In this document: positions 51,108-61,257 of the stretch, in pieces | Layout of the letters: each line of letters opens with the position of its first letter | Position numbering within the stretch: position 1 is the first letter of the stretch | Assembly (NCBI RefSeq): GCF_900119085.1 | Contig: NZ_FPIQ01000001.1 | Span: 310,001 to 374,000 of the forward strand | Reading direction: 5' to 3' | DNA length: 64,000 bases | Origin: Nitrosovibrio sp. Nv17 | Lineage (GTDB): Bacteria; Pseudomonadota; Gammaproteobacteria; Burkholderiales; Nitrosomonadaceae | The notes under the pieces: generated by a model | The model's input: only the letters and a program-made list of their open reading frames with translations | Told to the model about the DNA's origin: nothing | Database searches by the model: none | Program-made: the position numbers and the translations under genes

Positions 51108-52217
51108 ATGAGCAAACGCGACTATTATGAAGTGCTGGGGCTGGGCCGCGATTCCAGCGAGGACGAGATCAAGAAGGCCTATCGCAAGCTGGCGATGAAA
51201 TACCATCCGGATCGCAATCCGGACAGCCCCAAGTCGGAAGAGCGCTTCAAGGAGGTCAAGGAAGCCTACGAGATACTGTGTGATCCCCACAGGCGCGCCG
51301 CCTACGACCAGTATGGCCATGCGGGGGTGGATCCGGGCATGGGCGGCGGAGGCGGCCAGGGGTTCGCCGATGCGTTCGGCGACATCTTCGGCGACATCTT
51401 CGGCGCACGCGGCGGGGGGCGCGCCAATGGCTATCGCGGTTCCGACCTGCGCTACAACCTGGAGATCTCGCTCGAGCAGGCCGCGCGCGGAACGGAAACC
51501 AAGATTCGCATCCCTACCATGGAAGCCTGCGGGGTCTGCCATGGCAGCGGCGCCAAACCCGGCACGTCGCCCCTGACCTGCCCGACCTGCAACGGCCACG
51601 GGCAGGTCAGGATGCAACAGGGTTTCTTCTCGATCCAGCAGACATGCCCCAAATGCCATGGCAGCGGCAAGATCGTCTCGCATCCCTGCGCCACGTGCAA
51701 TGGTGTGGGGCGCGTCAAGCAGCACAAGACGCTGTCGGTGAAGATTCCCGCCGGGGTGGACGAGGGCGATCGCATCCGCCTCTCCGGCGAGGGCGAGGCG
51801 GGCGTCAACAGCGGCCCCCCGGGCGACCTGTACGTGGTGATCCACCTGACGCCGCACTCCGTTTTCCAGCGCGATCAGAACGATCTGCACTGCGAGATGC
51901 CGATCAGCTTCACCACCGCGGCCCTGGGGGGCGAGATCGAGATTCCCACGCTCGATGGTCACGCCAAGATCCGGGTGCCGGCCGAGACCCAGAGCGGAAA
52001 GATTTTCCGTCTGCGCGGCAAGGGCATCAAGGGGGTGCGCGGCGGCAGCCTCGGGGATCTGCTGTGCCACGTGGTAGTGGAGACGCCGGTCAACCTCACG
52101 GCCCGCCAGAAGGATCTGCTGCAGGAACTCGAGTCGCTCAATCAGCAGGATGATTCGCGCCACAGTCCCCGTGCCAAGTCCTGGATGGACAAGGTGCGTG
52201 AATTCTTCGCGGAGTAG
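51108..52217 (+). CDS. dnaJ: DnaJ co-chaperone (Hsp40, class A)
   Basis: 369 residues. J domain with the HPD motif ('[12 protein letters not shown]'), a Gly/Phe-rich linker with '[15 protein letters not shown]', and four CxxCxGxG zinc repeats ('CGVCHGSG', 'CPTCNGHG', 'CPKCHGSG', 'CATCNGVG'). Substrate-binding barrels follow. Start ATG 51108 ([12 protein letters not shown]); an in-frame start 60 bases upstream adds nothing recognisable. Confidence 0.98.
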   Translation: MSKRDYYEVLGLGRDSSEDEIKKAYRKLAMKYHPDRNPDSPKSEERFKEVKEAYEILCDPHRRAAYDQYGHAGVDPGMGGGGGQGFADAFGDIFGDIFGARGGGRANGYRGSDLRYNLEISLEQAARGTETKIRIPTMEACGVCHGSGAKPGTSPLTCPTCNGHGQVRMQQGFFSIQQTCPKCHGSGKIVSHPCATCNGVGRVKQHKTLSVKIPAGVDEGDRIRLSGEGEAGVNSGPPGDLYVVIHLTPHSVFQRDQNDLHCEMPISFTTAALGGEIEIPTLDGHAKIRVPAETQSGKIFRLRGKGIKGVRGGSLGDLLCHVVVETPVNLTARQKDLLQELESLNQQDDSRHSPRAKSWMDKVREFFAE

Positions 52218-52259
52218 AGATCGAGGCGTGCGACGCCGGGCGGCGTCGCGGCTACCATG

Positions 52260-52823
52260 CTACCATTCGCCGCGCAGCACCTTTTCGGCCCAGAACAGGC
52301 CGGAAACGCTTTTGTTGTCCGTGATCCTTCCTGTTTTCACCCATTCCAGCGCCGTGGGCAGCGTGAGAGTGAGGACTTCAAGGTGCTCGCCCTCATCCAG
52401 GCGTGCGCCCTGGAAGCCGAGACCCTGGGCGAGATAGTACACCAGCTTCTCGTCGGAGTAGCCGATGCAGGGGTGGAGCGTGGCAAGATGGCGCCAGCGC
52501 GCCGCAACGTATCCTGTTTCCTCCAGCAGTTCGCGCTGCGCGCAAGCCAGCGGATCCTCTCCGGGATCGATCTTTCCTGCGGGAAGCTCAAAGAAGTCGC
52601 GATGCAGCGGATAACGGTGCTGGCGTTCCAGCACCAGTTCGCCGTTGTCGAGCAGCGCGACGACGACCACTGCGCCCGGATGGGCAATGTACTCCCGCAC
52701 CCTCACCTTGCCGTCCGGCAGACGTGCGTGATCCTGGAAAACCTGCAACAGCTCTCCATCGAATACCTTGCGGCTGTCGACGGGTGTTTCGGTCAGATTC
52801 AGAGCAGGCTTGATCTCGGGCAT
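52260..52823 (-). CDS. NUDIX hydrolase, ADP-ribose pyrophosphatase type
   Basis: 187 residues with 'REYIAHPGAVVVVALLDNGE', 'PLHRDFFELPAGKIDPGEDP' and the NUDIX box 'GEDPLACAQRELLEETGYVA'. The upstream 'ELPAGKID.GE' pattern and 'ALEWVKTGRITDNKSVSGLF' C-terminus are those of NudF-type ADP-ribose pyrophosphatases. It probably removes free ADP-ribose. It lies convergent to dnaJ and 18 bases downstream of phoR. Confidence 0.88.
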   Translation of the reverse strand: MPEIKPALNLTETPVDSRKVFDGELLQVFQDHARLPDGKVRVREYIAHPGAVVVVALLDNGELVLERQHRYPLHRDFFELPAGKIDPGEDPLACAQRELLEETGYVAARWRHLATLHPCIGYSDEKLVYYLAQGLGFQGARLDEGEHLEVLTLTLPTALEWVKTGRITDNKSVSGLFWAEKVLRGEW

Positions 52824-52841
52824 GCCAGATTGGCGCGGTTT

Positions 52842-54158
52842 TCAGGATTGGGAAGCCGGATTCGGTATCAGCCGTACCGCAGGAAACCATGCGCTGAAGC
52901 AGCTGCCTTTCCCGAGTTCGCTGGTGATTTCCAGCCTCGCCTGGTGCCCGGTCAGGACATGCTTGACGATGGCGAGCCCCAGCCCGGTACCGCCGGTTTC
53001 GCGCGAGCGGCCCCGGTCCACCCGGTAGAAGCGTTCCGTCAGGCGCGGGATGTGCTCGGGCTCGATCCCGATGCCGCTGTCCTGGACAGAAAATACCCCA
53101 TGGGTATCGAGGATTTTCCAGCTCAGCGTGATGCGCCCCCCATCGGCAGTGTAGCGGATGGCGTTGCTGATGAGGTTGCTGAAGGCGCTGTGCAGGTCGC
53201 TCGTATTGCCCAGCAGCTTGGTCCGGGTGCCGAGATCGAGGCGGATGCGGTGGCGTCCGGCGCTCAGGGATTCCGCTTCGCGGCACAGTTCGCGCAGCAT
53301 TTTCGGGATGTCGACAGTCTGTTCCCGCACCTGGTTCTCCGAATCCTCCAGCCGTGACAGTGTCAGCAGATCCTCCACCAGGTGCTGCATCCGCTGGGTC
53401 TGGTCGGTCATCAATCCCAGTGCCCACTTGCTCGTCTCGGGATCGGAAGCATCGTCCTGCGCGAGCGTCTCCAGGAACCCGCCGATGACCGTCAGGGGCG
53501 TGCGCAACTCGTGGGAGACATTGGCGACGAAATCCCGTCGCATGGCATGGACCCTTTCGAGGCGGGTGACGTCGCGGCTGACCAGCAGCTTCTGTTTGTT
53601 GCCGTATGGGACGAATTGCAGCGACAGGGTGAGGTCCTGGCTGCGCGGCTGCCGGATCACCAGCGGTTCGCTGTAGTGGCGGCTGTCCAGGTATTCGTTG
53701 AACTGGGTCTGGCGCACCAGATGCGCGATGTGCTGCCCGGTATCGCGCTGGGCGTTGATGCCCAGGTGCTTTTCCGCCACCGGATTGCACCACTCGATAC
53801 GGTCCAGGTCGTCCAGGATGACCACGCCTTCCGGCATGGCGGAGACGGCGCGCCGCAGGCGCTCCAACTCGGAGCGAAGCTGTTCCTCGCTCCTGCGCTG
53901 CTCGCGCATGAGGCGCCCCAGGCGCGTCGATACGTCACCCCATTTACCGGAGCTGTCGGGCAGTCCGGAGGGAGACAGTTCCTCGCTCTGAAGCCATTTG
54001 TCCAGGGTGTCCAGGTGGCGCCAATGGTGTATCGCCAGCAGCAGCAGCATGAGGCTGCAGAAGACCAGCATCGCGACCAGATCCAGTGTCGCCCAGAGCG
54101 CGGCGGCCACGATGACCAGCAGAACGAGGGGGGTGACGCGTTCCCAGGTACCGGGCAC
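52842..54158 (-). CDS. phoR: PhoR phosphate-regulon sensor histidine kinase
   Basis: 438 residues. Two N-terminal membrane segments (about 9-45), a short charged linker, a PAS domain ('VVILDDLDRIEWCNPVAEKH'), HisKA with the phospho-acceptor 'RRDFVANVSHELRTPLTVIG', and HATPase boxes ('SNLISNAIRYTADGG', 'DSGIGIEPEHIPRLTERFYR', 'GGTGLGLAIVKHVL'). Lacks a large periplasmic sensor, as PhoR does. It follows phoB by 40 bases on the same strand. Confidence 0.94.
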   Translation of the reverse strand: MPGTWERVTPLVLLVIVAAALWATLDLVAMLVFCSLMLLLLAIHHWRHLDTLDKWLQSEELSPSGLPDSSGKWGDVSTRLGRLMREQRRSEEQLRSELERLRRAVSAMPEGVVILDDLDRIEWCNPVAEKHLGINAQRDTGQHIAHLVRQTQFNEYLDSRHYSEPLVIRQPRSQDLTLSLQFVPYGNKQKLLVSRDVTRLERVHAMRRDFVANVSHELRTPLTVIGGFLETLAQDDASDPETSKWALGLMTDQTQRMQHLVEDLLTLSRLEDSENQVREQTVDIPKMLRELCREAESLSAGRHRIRLDLGTRTKLLGNTSDLHSAFSNLISNAIRYTADGGRITLSWKILDTHGVFSVQDSGIGIEPEHIPRLTERFYRVDRGRSRETGGTGLGLAIVKHVLTGHQARLEITSELGKGSCFSAWFPAVRLIPNPASQS

Positions 54159-54198
54159 GTGTTATCGCTTCCAGGGTTGAAAGGGGTTCATTGTACAT

Positions 54199-54909
54199 TC
54201 ATATTATACCCAGGCTGGCGGTTGGTCCGGTGGAGAGGCGGTAACCCGATCCCCTCACGGTCTGCACCAGGCCATCCTTGCCGACGTGCTCCAGCGCCTT
54301 GCGCAACCGCCTGATGTGCACGTCCACGGTGCGATCCTCCACGAACACGTGATCCCCCCATACCTGATCGAGCAGTTGCGTGCGGGTATGCACCCGCTCC
54401 GAGTGCGTCATCAGGAAGTGAAGCAGACGGAATTCGGTGGGCCCGAGCGCAACCTCCACACCTTCCGCGGTGACGCGGTGGGTGGCGGAGTCGAGGCGCA
54501 ACCCCCCGATCTCGACGATGTCGTCGGCGGCTTCCGGTGAGCGCCGCCGCAGCACCGCCTTGATGCGCGCGAGCAGTTCGCGCGGCGAGAACGGCTTGGT
54601 GATGTAGTCGTCGGCCCCGATCTCCAGCCCCGCCACCTTGTCGCTTTCTTCGGCACGGGCGGTCAGCATGATGATGGGAATGGTCTTGGTGCGCGCCCCG
54701 CGCCGCAGCAGCCGTGCAAGTTCCGCCCCGCTCATCCCGGGCAGCATCCAGTCCAGCAGCACCAGGTCCGGCAACGCATCGTTCACGATCTCCATGGCCT
54801 GTTCCGCGCTTCTCGCGCCGAAAACGGTATGCCGGGCCTGTTTCAGGCTGTACGAAATCAGATCCTGGATTGCGGGTTCATCTTCCACCACCAGTATGGT
54901 TGCCGCCAT
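54199..54909 (-). CDS. phoB: PhoB phosphate-regulon response regulator
   Basis: 236 residues. Receiver domain with acidic pair 'VVEDEPAI', phospho-acceptor Asp in 'PDLVLLDWMLPGMSG' and Lys in 'DDYITKPFSPRELLAR'. An OmpR-type winged helix follows ('LGPTEFRLLHFLMTHSERVH', 'VDVHIRRLRKALE', 'VRGSGYRL'). Start ATG 54909 with a GGAGAG ribosome binding site; the upstream extension is not conserved. Controls phosphate-starvation genes with PhoR. Confidence 0.95.
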   Translation of the reverse strand: MAATILVVEDEPAIQDLISYSLKQARHTVFGARSAEQAMEIVNDALPDLVLLDWMLPGMSGAELARLLRRGARTKTIPIIMLTARAEESDKVAGLEIGADDYITKPFSPRELLARIKAVLRRRSPEAADDIVEIGGLRLDSATHRVTAEGVEVALGPTEFRLLHFLMTHSERVHTRTQLLDQVWGDHVFVEDRTVDVHIRRLRKALEHVGKDGLVQTVRGSGYRLSTGPTASLGII

Positions 54910-55046
54910 GGGTTCTCTCCTGAGATGCCTTCGATATTGCGATGATATGTAAGGAGTATTGCGGTTTCGTGACATTCTGTCCAGGGGCGCGGCGCGTTCG
55001 TGCCGGCGTCATGATGGCGTCTGCGGCGCTTTTTGGCGACCGCATG

Positions 55047-56294
55047 CTACGGAATCAGGATCGCCCGGTAGTCGTTGACGTTGGTGCGGGTCGGGCCGGT
55101 GATGACCAGGTCGCCGAGTCGCTCGAAGAAGGTGTAGGCGTCGTGCCGGGCGAGCACATTCCTTGCATCCATCCCTATCCGCCGTGCGCGGCGCAGGCAA
55201 TCCGGGGTCACGACGGCGCCGGCATTCCGCTCCGAACCGTCGATGCCGTCGGTGTCGCAGGCCAGCGCATGTATGTTCTCTCCCTCGCCGAGTTCGACGG
55301 CGAGGGACAGCAGGAATTCCGAATTGCGCCCGCCACGGCCCGCAGGGACCGTGTCTACGGCACCCTTCCCGCCGGCCAGCGTGACCGTGGTTTCTCCTCC
55401 GGAAAGCAGCACCACCGGAGTTTTCCACGGCTGGCCGTGGCGGCGTATGCGCAGGCTCAGTCCGGCCATGCGCGCAGCCGCCTCGCGCGCCTCCCCGGTC
55501 ACGGCGTGGTCCAGTATCACCGCCGGGATCCCCTGGTCATGAAAATATGCCACCGCCCCCCGGAGGGCGTCGCAGGCGGTGGCGACGACGCTGTTTTCCA
55601 CCTGCCGGAAAGCGGCATCGCCGGGCTTCGGGGATTCCCCTTCCTCCCCTGTCCGCAGTAGCCTGCCGACCGCAAGGGGAACGTCGATACGGTGGCGTGC
55701 CAGCACCTCCAATGCGTCCGAGCAGGTCGAGGGATCCGGTGCACACGGGCCGGAGGCGACGTCACTCGGGTCGTCACCGGTGACGTCCGAGACGATCAGC
55801 GCCCGCACCGGAGCACGAGAGGCTGCGGCGAGCCTGCCGCCGTGGACGGCGAAGAGGTGCTTGCGCACCACGTTGATATCCTGGATCGGCGCGCCGCAGC
55901 GCAGCAGCTGCGAAGTGAGGAGGCGGACGTCCGTCAGCGATACGCCCGTCAGTGGCAGCGACAGCAGGCTCGATCCACCGCCGCTGATCAGGCACAGCAG
56001 CAGGTCGCCCCGGTCGAGCGCCCGTACCCGGTCCAGGATGTCCCGTGCCGCCTGTTCGCCGCGCGCATCCGGCAGGGGATGCCCGGCCTCGACCACCCGG
56101 ATGCGCTCCAGCGGCAGCCCATGGCCATAGCGGGTGAGGGCGATGCCCTCCAGCCTGTCCCACGCCGCATGGCGCCGCCAGTGGCGCTCCACCCCTAGCG
56201 CCATGGAGGCTGCGGCCTTGCCCACGGCGACCACCAGGATGCGTCCGCCCCACGACCCGGGCAGGGCCGGCAGATGCGGCGGCACCACGCGCAC
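55047..56294 (-). CDS. Glycerate 2-kinase (GckA/TtuD, DUF4147 family)
   Basis: At least 415 residues. Family signatures: 'VVAVGKAAASMALGVE', 'GGGSSLLSLP', 'LISGGGSS', 'VSDVTGDDPSDVASGP', 'VVLLSGGETTVTL', 'GGRNSEFLLSLA' and 'DTDGIDGSERNAGA', ending 'TNVNDYRAILIP'. It phosphorylates glycerate to 2-phosphoglycerate (serine-cycle, tartrate or glyoxylate routes). Family homology ('NLLLDSFQAALAAVDPVRVV') continues about 25 codons upstream of the first GTG (56294), up to uvrA, without any ATG/GTG/TTG. The true start may therefore be a rare codon such as CTG, or the sequence may contain an error there. Confidence 0.9.
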   Translation of the reverse strand: MRVVPPHLPALPGSWGGRILVVAVGKAAASMALGVERHWRRHAAWDRLEGIALTRYGHGLPLERIRVVEAGHPLPDARGEQAARDILDRVRALDRGDLLLCLISGGGSSLLSLPLTGVSLTDVRLLTSQLLRCGAPIQDINVVRKHLFAVHGGRLAAASRAPVRALIVSDVTGDDPSDVASGPCAPDPSTCSDALEVLARHRIDVPLAVGRLLRTGEEGESPKPGDAAFRQVENSVVATACDALRGAVAYFHDQGIPAVILDHAVTGEAREAAARMAGLSLRIRRHGQPWKTPVVLLSGGETTVTLAGGKGAVDTVPAGRGGRNSEFLLSLAVELGEGENIHALACDTDGIDGSERNAGAVVTPDCLRRARRIGMDARNVLARHDAYTFFERLGDLVITGPTRTNVNDYRAILIP

Positions 56295-56367
56295 GGGATC
56301 GACCGCGGCGAGGGCGGCCTGAAAGCTGTCGAGCAGGAGGTTGCGGGGGTTCGTTGCCCTGCTCCGC

Positions 56368-59199
56368 TCAGGCGCTCAGGGAGACGTCGAGCGCCTCTTT
56401 CAGGTACTGGCCGGTAAAGCTGTCCGGATTCGCGGCCACTTCCTCCGGCGTACCCTGCGCGATGATGCGGCCGCCGCCTTCGCCGCCCTCGGGGCCGAGG
56501 TCGACGATCCAGTCGGCAGTCTTGATCACGTCCAGATTGTGCTCGATGACCACGACGGTGTTGCCGTGGTCGCGCAGCCGGTGCAGCACCTTCAGCAGCA
56601 TGTCGATATCCTGGAAATGGAGGCCGGTGGTGGGTTCGTCGAGAATGTAGAGGGTGCGGCCGGTGTCGCGCTTGGAGAGTTCCAGCGAGAGCTTGACCCG
56701 CTGCGCCTCTCCACCCGAGAGCGTGGTGGCGGACTGCCCCAGGGTGATGTAGCCCAGCCCCACGTCCAGCAGGGTCTGGAGCTTGCGCGCCACCACCGGC
56801 ACGGCGCCGAAGAATTCGTGGGCCTGTTCCACCGTCAGCTGCAGGATTTCGCTGATGTTCTTCCCCTTGTACTGGATTTCCAGGGTTTCGCGGTTGTAGC
56901 GCTTGCCATGGCATAGGTCGCATGACACATAGATATCCGGGAGGAAATGCATCTCGACCTTGATCATGCCGTCGCCCTGGCATGCCTCGCAGCGCCCGCC
57001 CTTGACGTTGAAGGAGAAGCGTCCGGGGCCATAGCCGCGCTCGCGCGCCTGGGGCACCCCTGCGAACAGTTCGCGGATGGGGGTGAACAGACCGGTGTAG
57101 GTGGCGGGATTGGAGCGGGGCGTGCGTCCGATGGGGCTTTGGTCCATGTTGATGACCTTGTCGAAGAACGCCAGCCCAACCAGATCCTGATGTGGGGCCG
57201 GTTCCGCGCTGCTGCCGTAGAGATGCCTGGCTGCGGCCAGATAGAGTGTCTCGTTGATGAGTGTGGACTTGCCCGAGCCCGAGACGCCGGTCACGCATAC
57301 CAGCAGCCCCACCGGCAGGTCGAGGTCGACGTCCTTGAGATTGTTGCCGGAGGCGCCCCGGATCCGGAGCCAGCGATCCCTGGCAGGCCGGGTGCGCGTC
57401 TTCGGCAGCGCGATGACCCGTTTCCCCGACAGGTACTGGCCGGTCAGGGAACGCGCGTCGTGGCGGATGTCGGAGGGCGTTCCCTGGGCAACCACCCTGC
57501 CGCCGTGCTCACCCGCACCGGGACCCATGTCTACCACATGATCGGCACAGAGGATGGCATCCTCATCGTGTTCCACGACGATCACGCTGTTGCCCAGGTC
57601 GCGCAGGTTCTTGAGCGTATCCAGCAGGCGGTTGTTGTCGCGCTGGTGCAGGCCGATGGAAGGCTCATCCAGCACGTACATGACGCCGGTCAGGCCCGAG
57701 CCGATCTGGCTGGCGAGGCGGATGCGCTGGGATTCGCCGCCGGACAGCGTGTCGGCGGATCGGTCCAGCGACAGGTAGTCCAGCCCCACATTGTTGAGGA
57801 ACCGGATGCGGCTGGAAATCTCCCGGATGATGCGCTCCGCGATGGCGTGCCGCTGTCCGTCCAGTTCGATCCGGTCGAAGAACTCCAGCGCCTGCCTGAG
57901 CGGCAGGGCATTGATCCCGAAGATGGGCAGCCCGCCCACCCTCACGTGACGCGCCTCCCGGCGCAGGCGCGTGCCGGCGCATTCCGGGCAGGCCTGGGAG
58001 TTGAGGTACTTTGCCAGCTCCTCGCGCACGGCCTGGGATTCGGTCTCGCGGTAGCGCCGCTCCAGGTTGGGGATGATGCCCTCGAAGGTGTGGGTGCGCT
58101 GGGTGCGGCTGCCGTTCTCGTTCAGATAGGAGAACACGATCCTGTCGCGCCCGGATCCGCGCAGGACGACGTCCTGCACCTTGTCCGGCAGCTGCTCGAA
58201 CGGGACTTCCAGGTCGAATTCGTAGTGGCGGGCAAGGCTGGCCAGCAACTGGTGGTAGAACTGGTTGCGCCGGTCCCATCCCCTGACCGCGCCGGAAGCC
58301 AGCGACAGGTGCGGGAATGCGACGATGCGCCGCGGATCGAAGAAGGTGATTTTTCCCAGGCCGTCGCAGCGGGGGCAGGCACCCATGGGATTGTTGAAGG
58401 AAAACAGGCGAGGCTCCAGTTCGGGCAGAGAGTAGCTGCATACCGGGCAGCTGAACTTGGCGGAGAACAGGTGCTCCTCGCCGGAATCCATTTCCACCGC
58501 CAGGGCGCGCCCGTCCGCATGACGCAGCGCAGTCTCGAACGATTCGGCCAGCCGCTGCTTGGCGTCGTGCGAGACCTTGAGCCGGTCCACCACCACCTCG
58601 ATCGTGTGCTTCCGGTTCCTGTGCAGCTTGGGCAGCGTATCGATGTCATGCACCGTGCCGTCTATCCGCAGCCGCACGAAGCCTTGGGCGCGCAGTTCGT
58701 CGATCAGTTCCGACTGCTCGCCCTTGCGCCCCACCACCAGGGGGGACAGGATCATCAGCCGGGTATCGGGCGGCAGCCGCAGCACGTGGTCGACCATCTG
58801 CGAAACGCTCTGCGCCACCAGAGTGATGCCGTGGTCGGGGCATTGCGGGTCGCCGACGCGGGCGAACAGCAGGCGCAGATAGTCGTGGATCTCGGTGACG
58901 GTGCCGACGGTGGAGCGCGGGTTGTGGGAGGTCGCCTTCTGTTCGATGGCGATGGCGGGAGACAGTCCCTCGATCAGGTCGACGTCGGGTTTCTCCATGA
59001 GCTGCAGGAACTGCCGTGCGTAGGCGGAGAGCGATTCCACGTAGCGCCGCTGGCCTTCTGCGTACAGCGTGTCGAAGGCAAGCGAGGACTTCCCCGAACC
59101 AGACAGGCCGGTGATGATGATCAACTGGTTCCGCGGAAGATCGAGGCTGATATTCTTGAGGTTATGCGTGCGCGCACCGCGGATCTTTATGAGTTCCAT
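56368..59199 (-). CDS. uvrA: UvrA, excinuclease ABC damage-recognition subunit
   Basis: 943 residues with two ABC ATPase modules: Walker A '[20 protein letters not shown]' and '[20 protein letters not shown]'. The signature '[19 protein letters not shown]' and second '[19 protein letters not shown]' are present, plus zinc-finger Cys pairs (CPVC...CPRC and CEAC...CDLC). Start ATG 59199 ([19 protein letters not shown]). Acts with UvrB and UvrC in nucleotide-excision repair. No clear LexA box in the short divergent spacer to the MFS gene. Confidence 0.98.
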   Translation of the reverse strand: MELIKIRGARTHNLKNISLDLPRNQLIIITGLSGSGKSSLAFDTLYAEGQRRYVESLSAYARQFLQLMEKPDVDLIEGLSPAIAIEQKATSHNPRSTVGTVTEIHDYLRLLFARVGDPQCPDHGITLVAQSVSQMVDHVLRLPPDTRLMILSPLVVGRKGEQSELIDELRAQGFVRLRIDGTVHDIDTLPKLHRNRKHTIEVVVDRLKVSHDAKQRLAESFETALRHADGRALAVEMDSGEEHLFSAKFSCPVCSYSLPELEPRLFSFNNPMGACPRCDGLGKITFFDPRRIVAFPHLSLASGAVRGWDRRNQFYHQLLASLARHYEFDLEVPFEQLPDKVQDVVLRGSGRDRIVFSYLNENGSRTQRTHTFEGIIPNLERRYRETESQAVREELAKYLNSQACPECAGTRLRREARHVRVGGLPIFGINALPLRQALEFFDRIELDGQRHAIAERIIREISSRIRFLNNVGLDYLSLDRSADTLSGGESQRIRLASQIGSGLTGVMYVLDEPSIGLHQRDNNRLLDTLKNLRDLGNSVIVVEHDEDAILCADHVVDMGPGAGEHGGRVVAQGTPSDIRHDARSLTGQYLSGKRVIALPKTRTRPARDRWLRIRGASGNNLKDVDLDLPVGLLVCVTGVSGSGKSTLINETLYLAAARHLYGSSAEPAPHQDLVGLAFFDKVINMDQSPIGRTPRSNPATYTGLFTPIRELFAGVPQARERGYGPGRFSFNVKGGRCEACQGDGMIKVEMHFLPDIYVSCDLCHGKRYNRETLEIQYKGKNISEILQLTVEQAHEFFGAVPVVARKLQTLLDVGLGYITLGQSATTLSGGEAQRVKLSLELSKRDTGRTLYILDEPTTGLHFQDIDMLLKVLHRLRDHGNTVVVIEHNLDVIKTADWIVDLGPEGGEGGGRIIAQGTPEEVAANPDSFTGQYLKEALDVSLSA

Positions 59200-59265
59200 G
59201 AGTACCTGAGGACCGGTCAAACCTGCTAATATACTCAAATTTTTTGGGTTTTCCCAATCCGATTC

Positions 59266-60648
59266 ATGCCCGCGCCGCTGCCCGAGAAAATGTCGCCGAC
59301 CGAGGTGCGCGCCACCGCCGGGCTGGCCGGCATCTACGGATTGCGCATGTTCGGCATGTTCATCATCCTGCCGGTATTCGCGTTCTACGCCGAGCATCTC
59401 CCCGGCGGCGGCAGCTACACGCTGATCGGCATCGCCCTCGGTGCCTACGGGCTGACGCAGGCGCTCCTGCAGATCCCGTTCGGCTGGCTGTCCGACCGCA
59501 TCGGGCGCAAGCCGGTGATCTACCTGGGGCTGGTGCTGTTCGCCGCGGGCAGCTTCGTGGCTGCGCTCGCCACCGACATCTACTGGGTGATCCTGGGTCG
59601 CGTCATCCAGGGGGCGGGCGCGATTTCCGCGGCGGTGATGGCGCTGGCGGCCGATCTTACGCGCGAGGAGCATCGCACCAAGGCGATGGCCGCCATCGGC
59701 ATGACCATCGGCGCGGTGTTCGCACTGTCGCTGGTGATCGCGCCCGCGCTCGATCGCCTGATCGGCGTGCCCGGCATCTTCGCCATGACCGGCGTACTGG
59801 CGCTGGTGGCGCTGGGAGTGGTGTACGCGATTATCCCCGACCCGGTGGTCAGCCGCTTCCATTCGGATACCGGCGCCGCCTCGGGGCGTTTCAGCGGCGT
59901 GCTGAGAAACCCCGAACTGCTGCGTCTGGATTTCGGCGTATTCGCCCTCCACGCGGTGCTGATGGCGCTCTGGCTGGTGGTGCCCCTGTCGCTGCGTAAT
60001 GCCGGGATGGCGGCCGATACCCACTGGCAGGTGTATTTTCCGGTATTGCTGCTCTCCATGGCGCTGGTGATCCCGGCGATCATCTACGCGGAAAAGAAGG
60101 CCAAGCTCAAGCCGGTGTTCGTCATTGCAGTGGCAGTGCTGATGGCCAGCCAGGGGCTGCTGGCATACACGTTCGAATCCCTGTGGGGAACGGCGGCGTC
60201 ACTGCTGGTGTTCTTCGCCGCCTTCAATCTGCTCGAGGCGACCCTGCCCTCGCTCATCTCCAAGATCGCGCCGGTGGGCGCCAAGGGTACCGCCATCGGC
60301 GTCTACAGCAGCGTACAGTTCCTGGGCGCCTTCACCGGCGCCACCGCGGGAGGCTACCTGTTCCAGCATCATGGAAGTGCCGCGCTGTTTGCGTTCTGTG
60401 GCGCCCTGCTGGTGGCGTGGCTGCTGTGCGCCGCCACCATGAAGGCGCCTGCCGCCGTGCGCACCCGCATGTACCAGGTGAGGGAGATGGATACCGGCCG
60501 GGCCAGGGGACTGTCGCACCAACTGGCGGCGCTGCCCGGCGTGCACGAGGCGCTGGTGCTGGCGGGCGAGGGCGTGGCCTACCTCAAGGTGGACATGCGG
60601 GGTTTCGACGAGGAAGGGGTCGTTCAACTACTGGGAGGAGAAGCGTAA
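59266..60648 (+). CDS. MFS transporter with C-terminal YAM-like domain (YajR type)
   Basis: 460 residues. Twelve-helix major facilitator with motif A '[20 protein letters not shown]', '[20 protein letters not shown]' and '[20 protein letters not shown]'. A cytoplasmic ferredoxin-like C-terminal domain (about 400-460; '[20 protein letters not shown]') resembles the YAM domain of YajR. Substrate unknown. Between uvrA and ssb, a conserved neighbourhood. It overlaps the ssb ATG by one base (TAATG). Confidence 0.92.
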   Translation: MPAPLPEKMSPTEVRATAGLAGIYGLRMFGMFIILPVFAFYAEHLPGGGSYTLIGIALGAYGLTQALLQIPFGWLSDRIGRKPVIYLGLVLFAAGSFVAALATDIYWVILGRVIQGAGAISAAVMALAADLTREEHRTKAMAAIGMTIGAVFALSLVIAPALDRLIGVPGIFAMTGVLALVALGVVYAIIPDPVVSRFHSDTGAASGRFSGVLRNPELLRLDFGVFALHAVLMALWLVVPLSLRNAGMAADTHWQVYFPVLLLSMALVIPAIIYAEKKAKLKPVFVIAVAVLMASQGLLAYTFESLWGTAASLLVFFAAFNLLEATLPSLISKIAPVGAKGTAIGVYSSVQFLGAFTGATAGGYLFQHHGSAALFAFCGALLVAWLLCAATMKAPAAVRTRMYQVREMDTGRARGLSHQLAALPGVHEALVLAGEGVAYLKVDMRGFDEEGVVQLLGGEA

Positions 60649-61121
60649 TGGCATCGATCAACAAGGTCATACTCATCGGCAATCTGGGTAAGGATCCCGA
60701 GACCCGCTACATGCCGAACGGCGACGCGGTGACCAACATCACCCTGGCGACCACGGAAACCTGGAAGGACAAGAACGGCGAGAAGCAGGAAAAGACCGAA
60801 TGGCATCGCGTCACCTTCTACCGCAAGCTCGCCGAGATCGCGGGCGAGTACCTGAAGAAGGGCCGCTCGGTGTACGTCGAGGGGCGGCTGGAGACGCGCA
60901 AGTGGACGGACAAGTCCGGGGTGGAGCGTTACACCACCGAGATCATCGCCAACGACATGAAGATGCTCGGCAGCCGTCCGGGCAGCGGCAGCTATGAGGG
61001 CGGGGAGCGGGAGGAAGGCGGCTACTCGCAGGGCTCGTCGGGCTCCTCCGGTTCGTCCGGCAAGCCGGCGCCCCGGAGCGGCACCGGCTTCGACGACCTG
61101 GACGACGACATTCCGTTCTGA
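60648..61121 (+). CDS. ssb: Single-stranded DNA-binding protein
   Basis: 157 residues. OB fold from '[20 protein letters not shown]' and '[20 protein letters not shown]', a Gly/Ser-rich linker ([12 protein letters not shown]) and the acidic tip DDDIPF that recruits replication and repair partners. A GGGAGGAG ribosome binding site precedes the ATG, which overlaps the MFS stop. Confidence 0.97.
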   Translation: MASINKVILIGNLGKDPETRYMPNGDAVTNITLATTETWKDKNGEKQEKTEWHRVTFYRKLAEIAGEYLKKGRSVYVEGRLETRKWTDKSGVERYTTEIIANDMKMLGSRPGSGSYEGGEREEGGYSQGSSGSSGSSGKPAPRSGTGFDDLDDDIPF

Positions 61122-61153
61122 AGGCACCCGTCACGCTTTCGAGGCACGCCCGA

Positions 61154-61193
61154 TGCCGTGCCGTATGATGAGCTGCCGTACCGTACGATGAGC
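61154..61193. repeat. Tandem 20-bp repeat between ssb and cysM
   Basis: Two adjacent 20-base units of the form TGCCGTnCCGTAnGATGAGC, differing at two positions. Only about 60 bases before the cysM start. No function known; may form a regulatory site or be replication slippage. Confidence 0.7.
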
Positions 61194-61257
61194 CTTTGCC
61201 GGTTCCGTATGCGATAATCGGGGATTGACTCCCGGCAACCGCGATCATCAGGCATTC

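Noticed and set aside
49032-52163. A 1,043-codon open frame on the minus strand
   Set aside because: It is antisense to dnaK and dnaJ, which are certain; long antisense frames are expected in GC-rich genes.
54910-55046. Pho box in front of phoB
   Set aside because: Only a partial TGTCA match on the minus strand; the second half-site is too weak to call.
56947-59229. A 760-codon open frame on the plus strand
   Set aside because: Mirror of uvrA; no recognisable domain.
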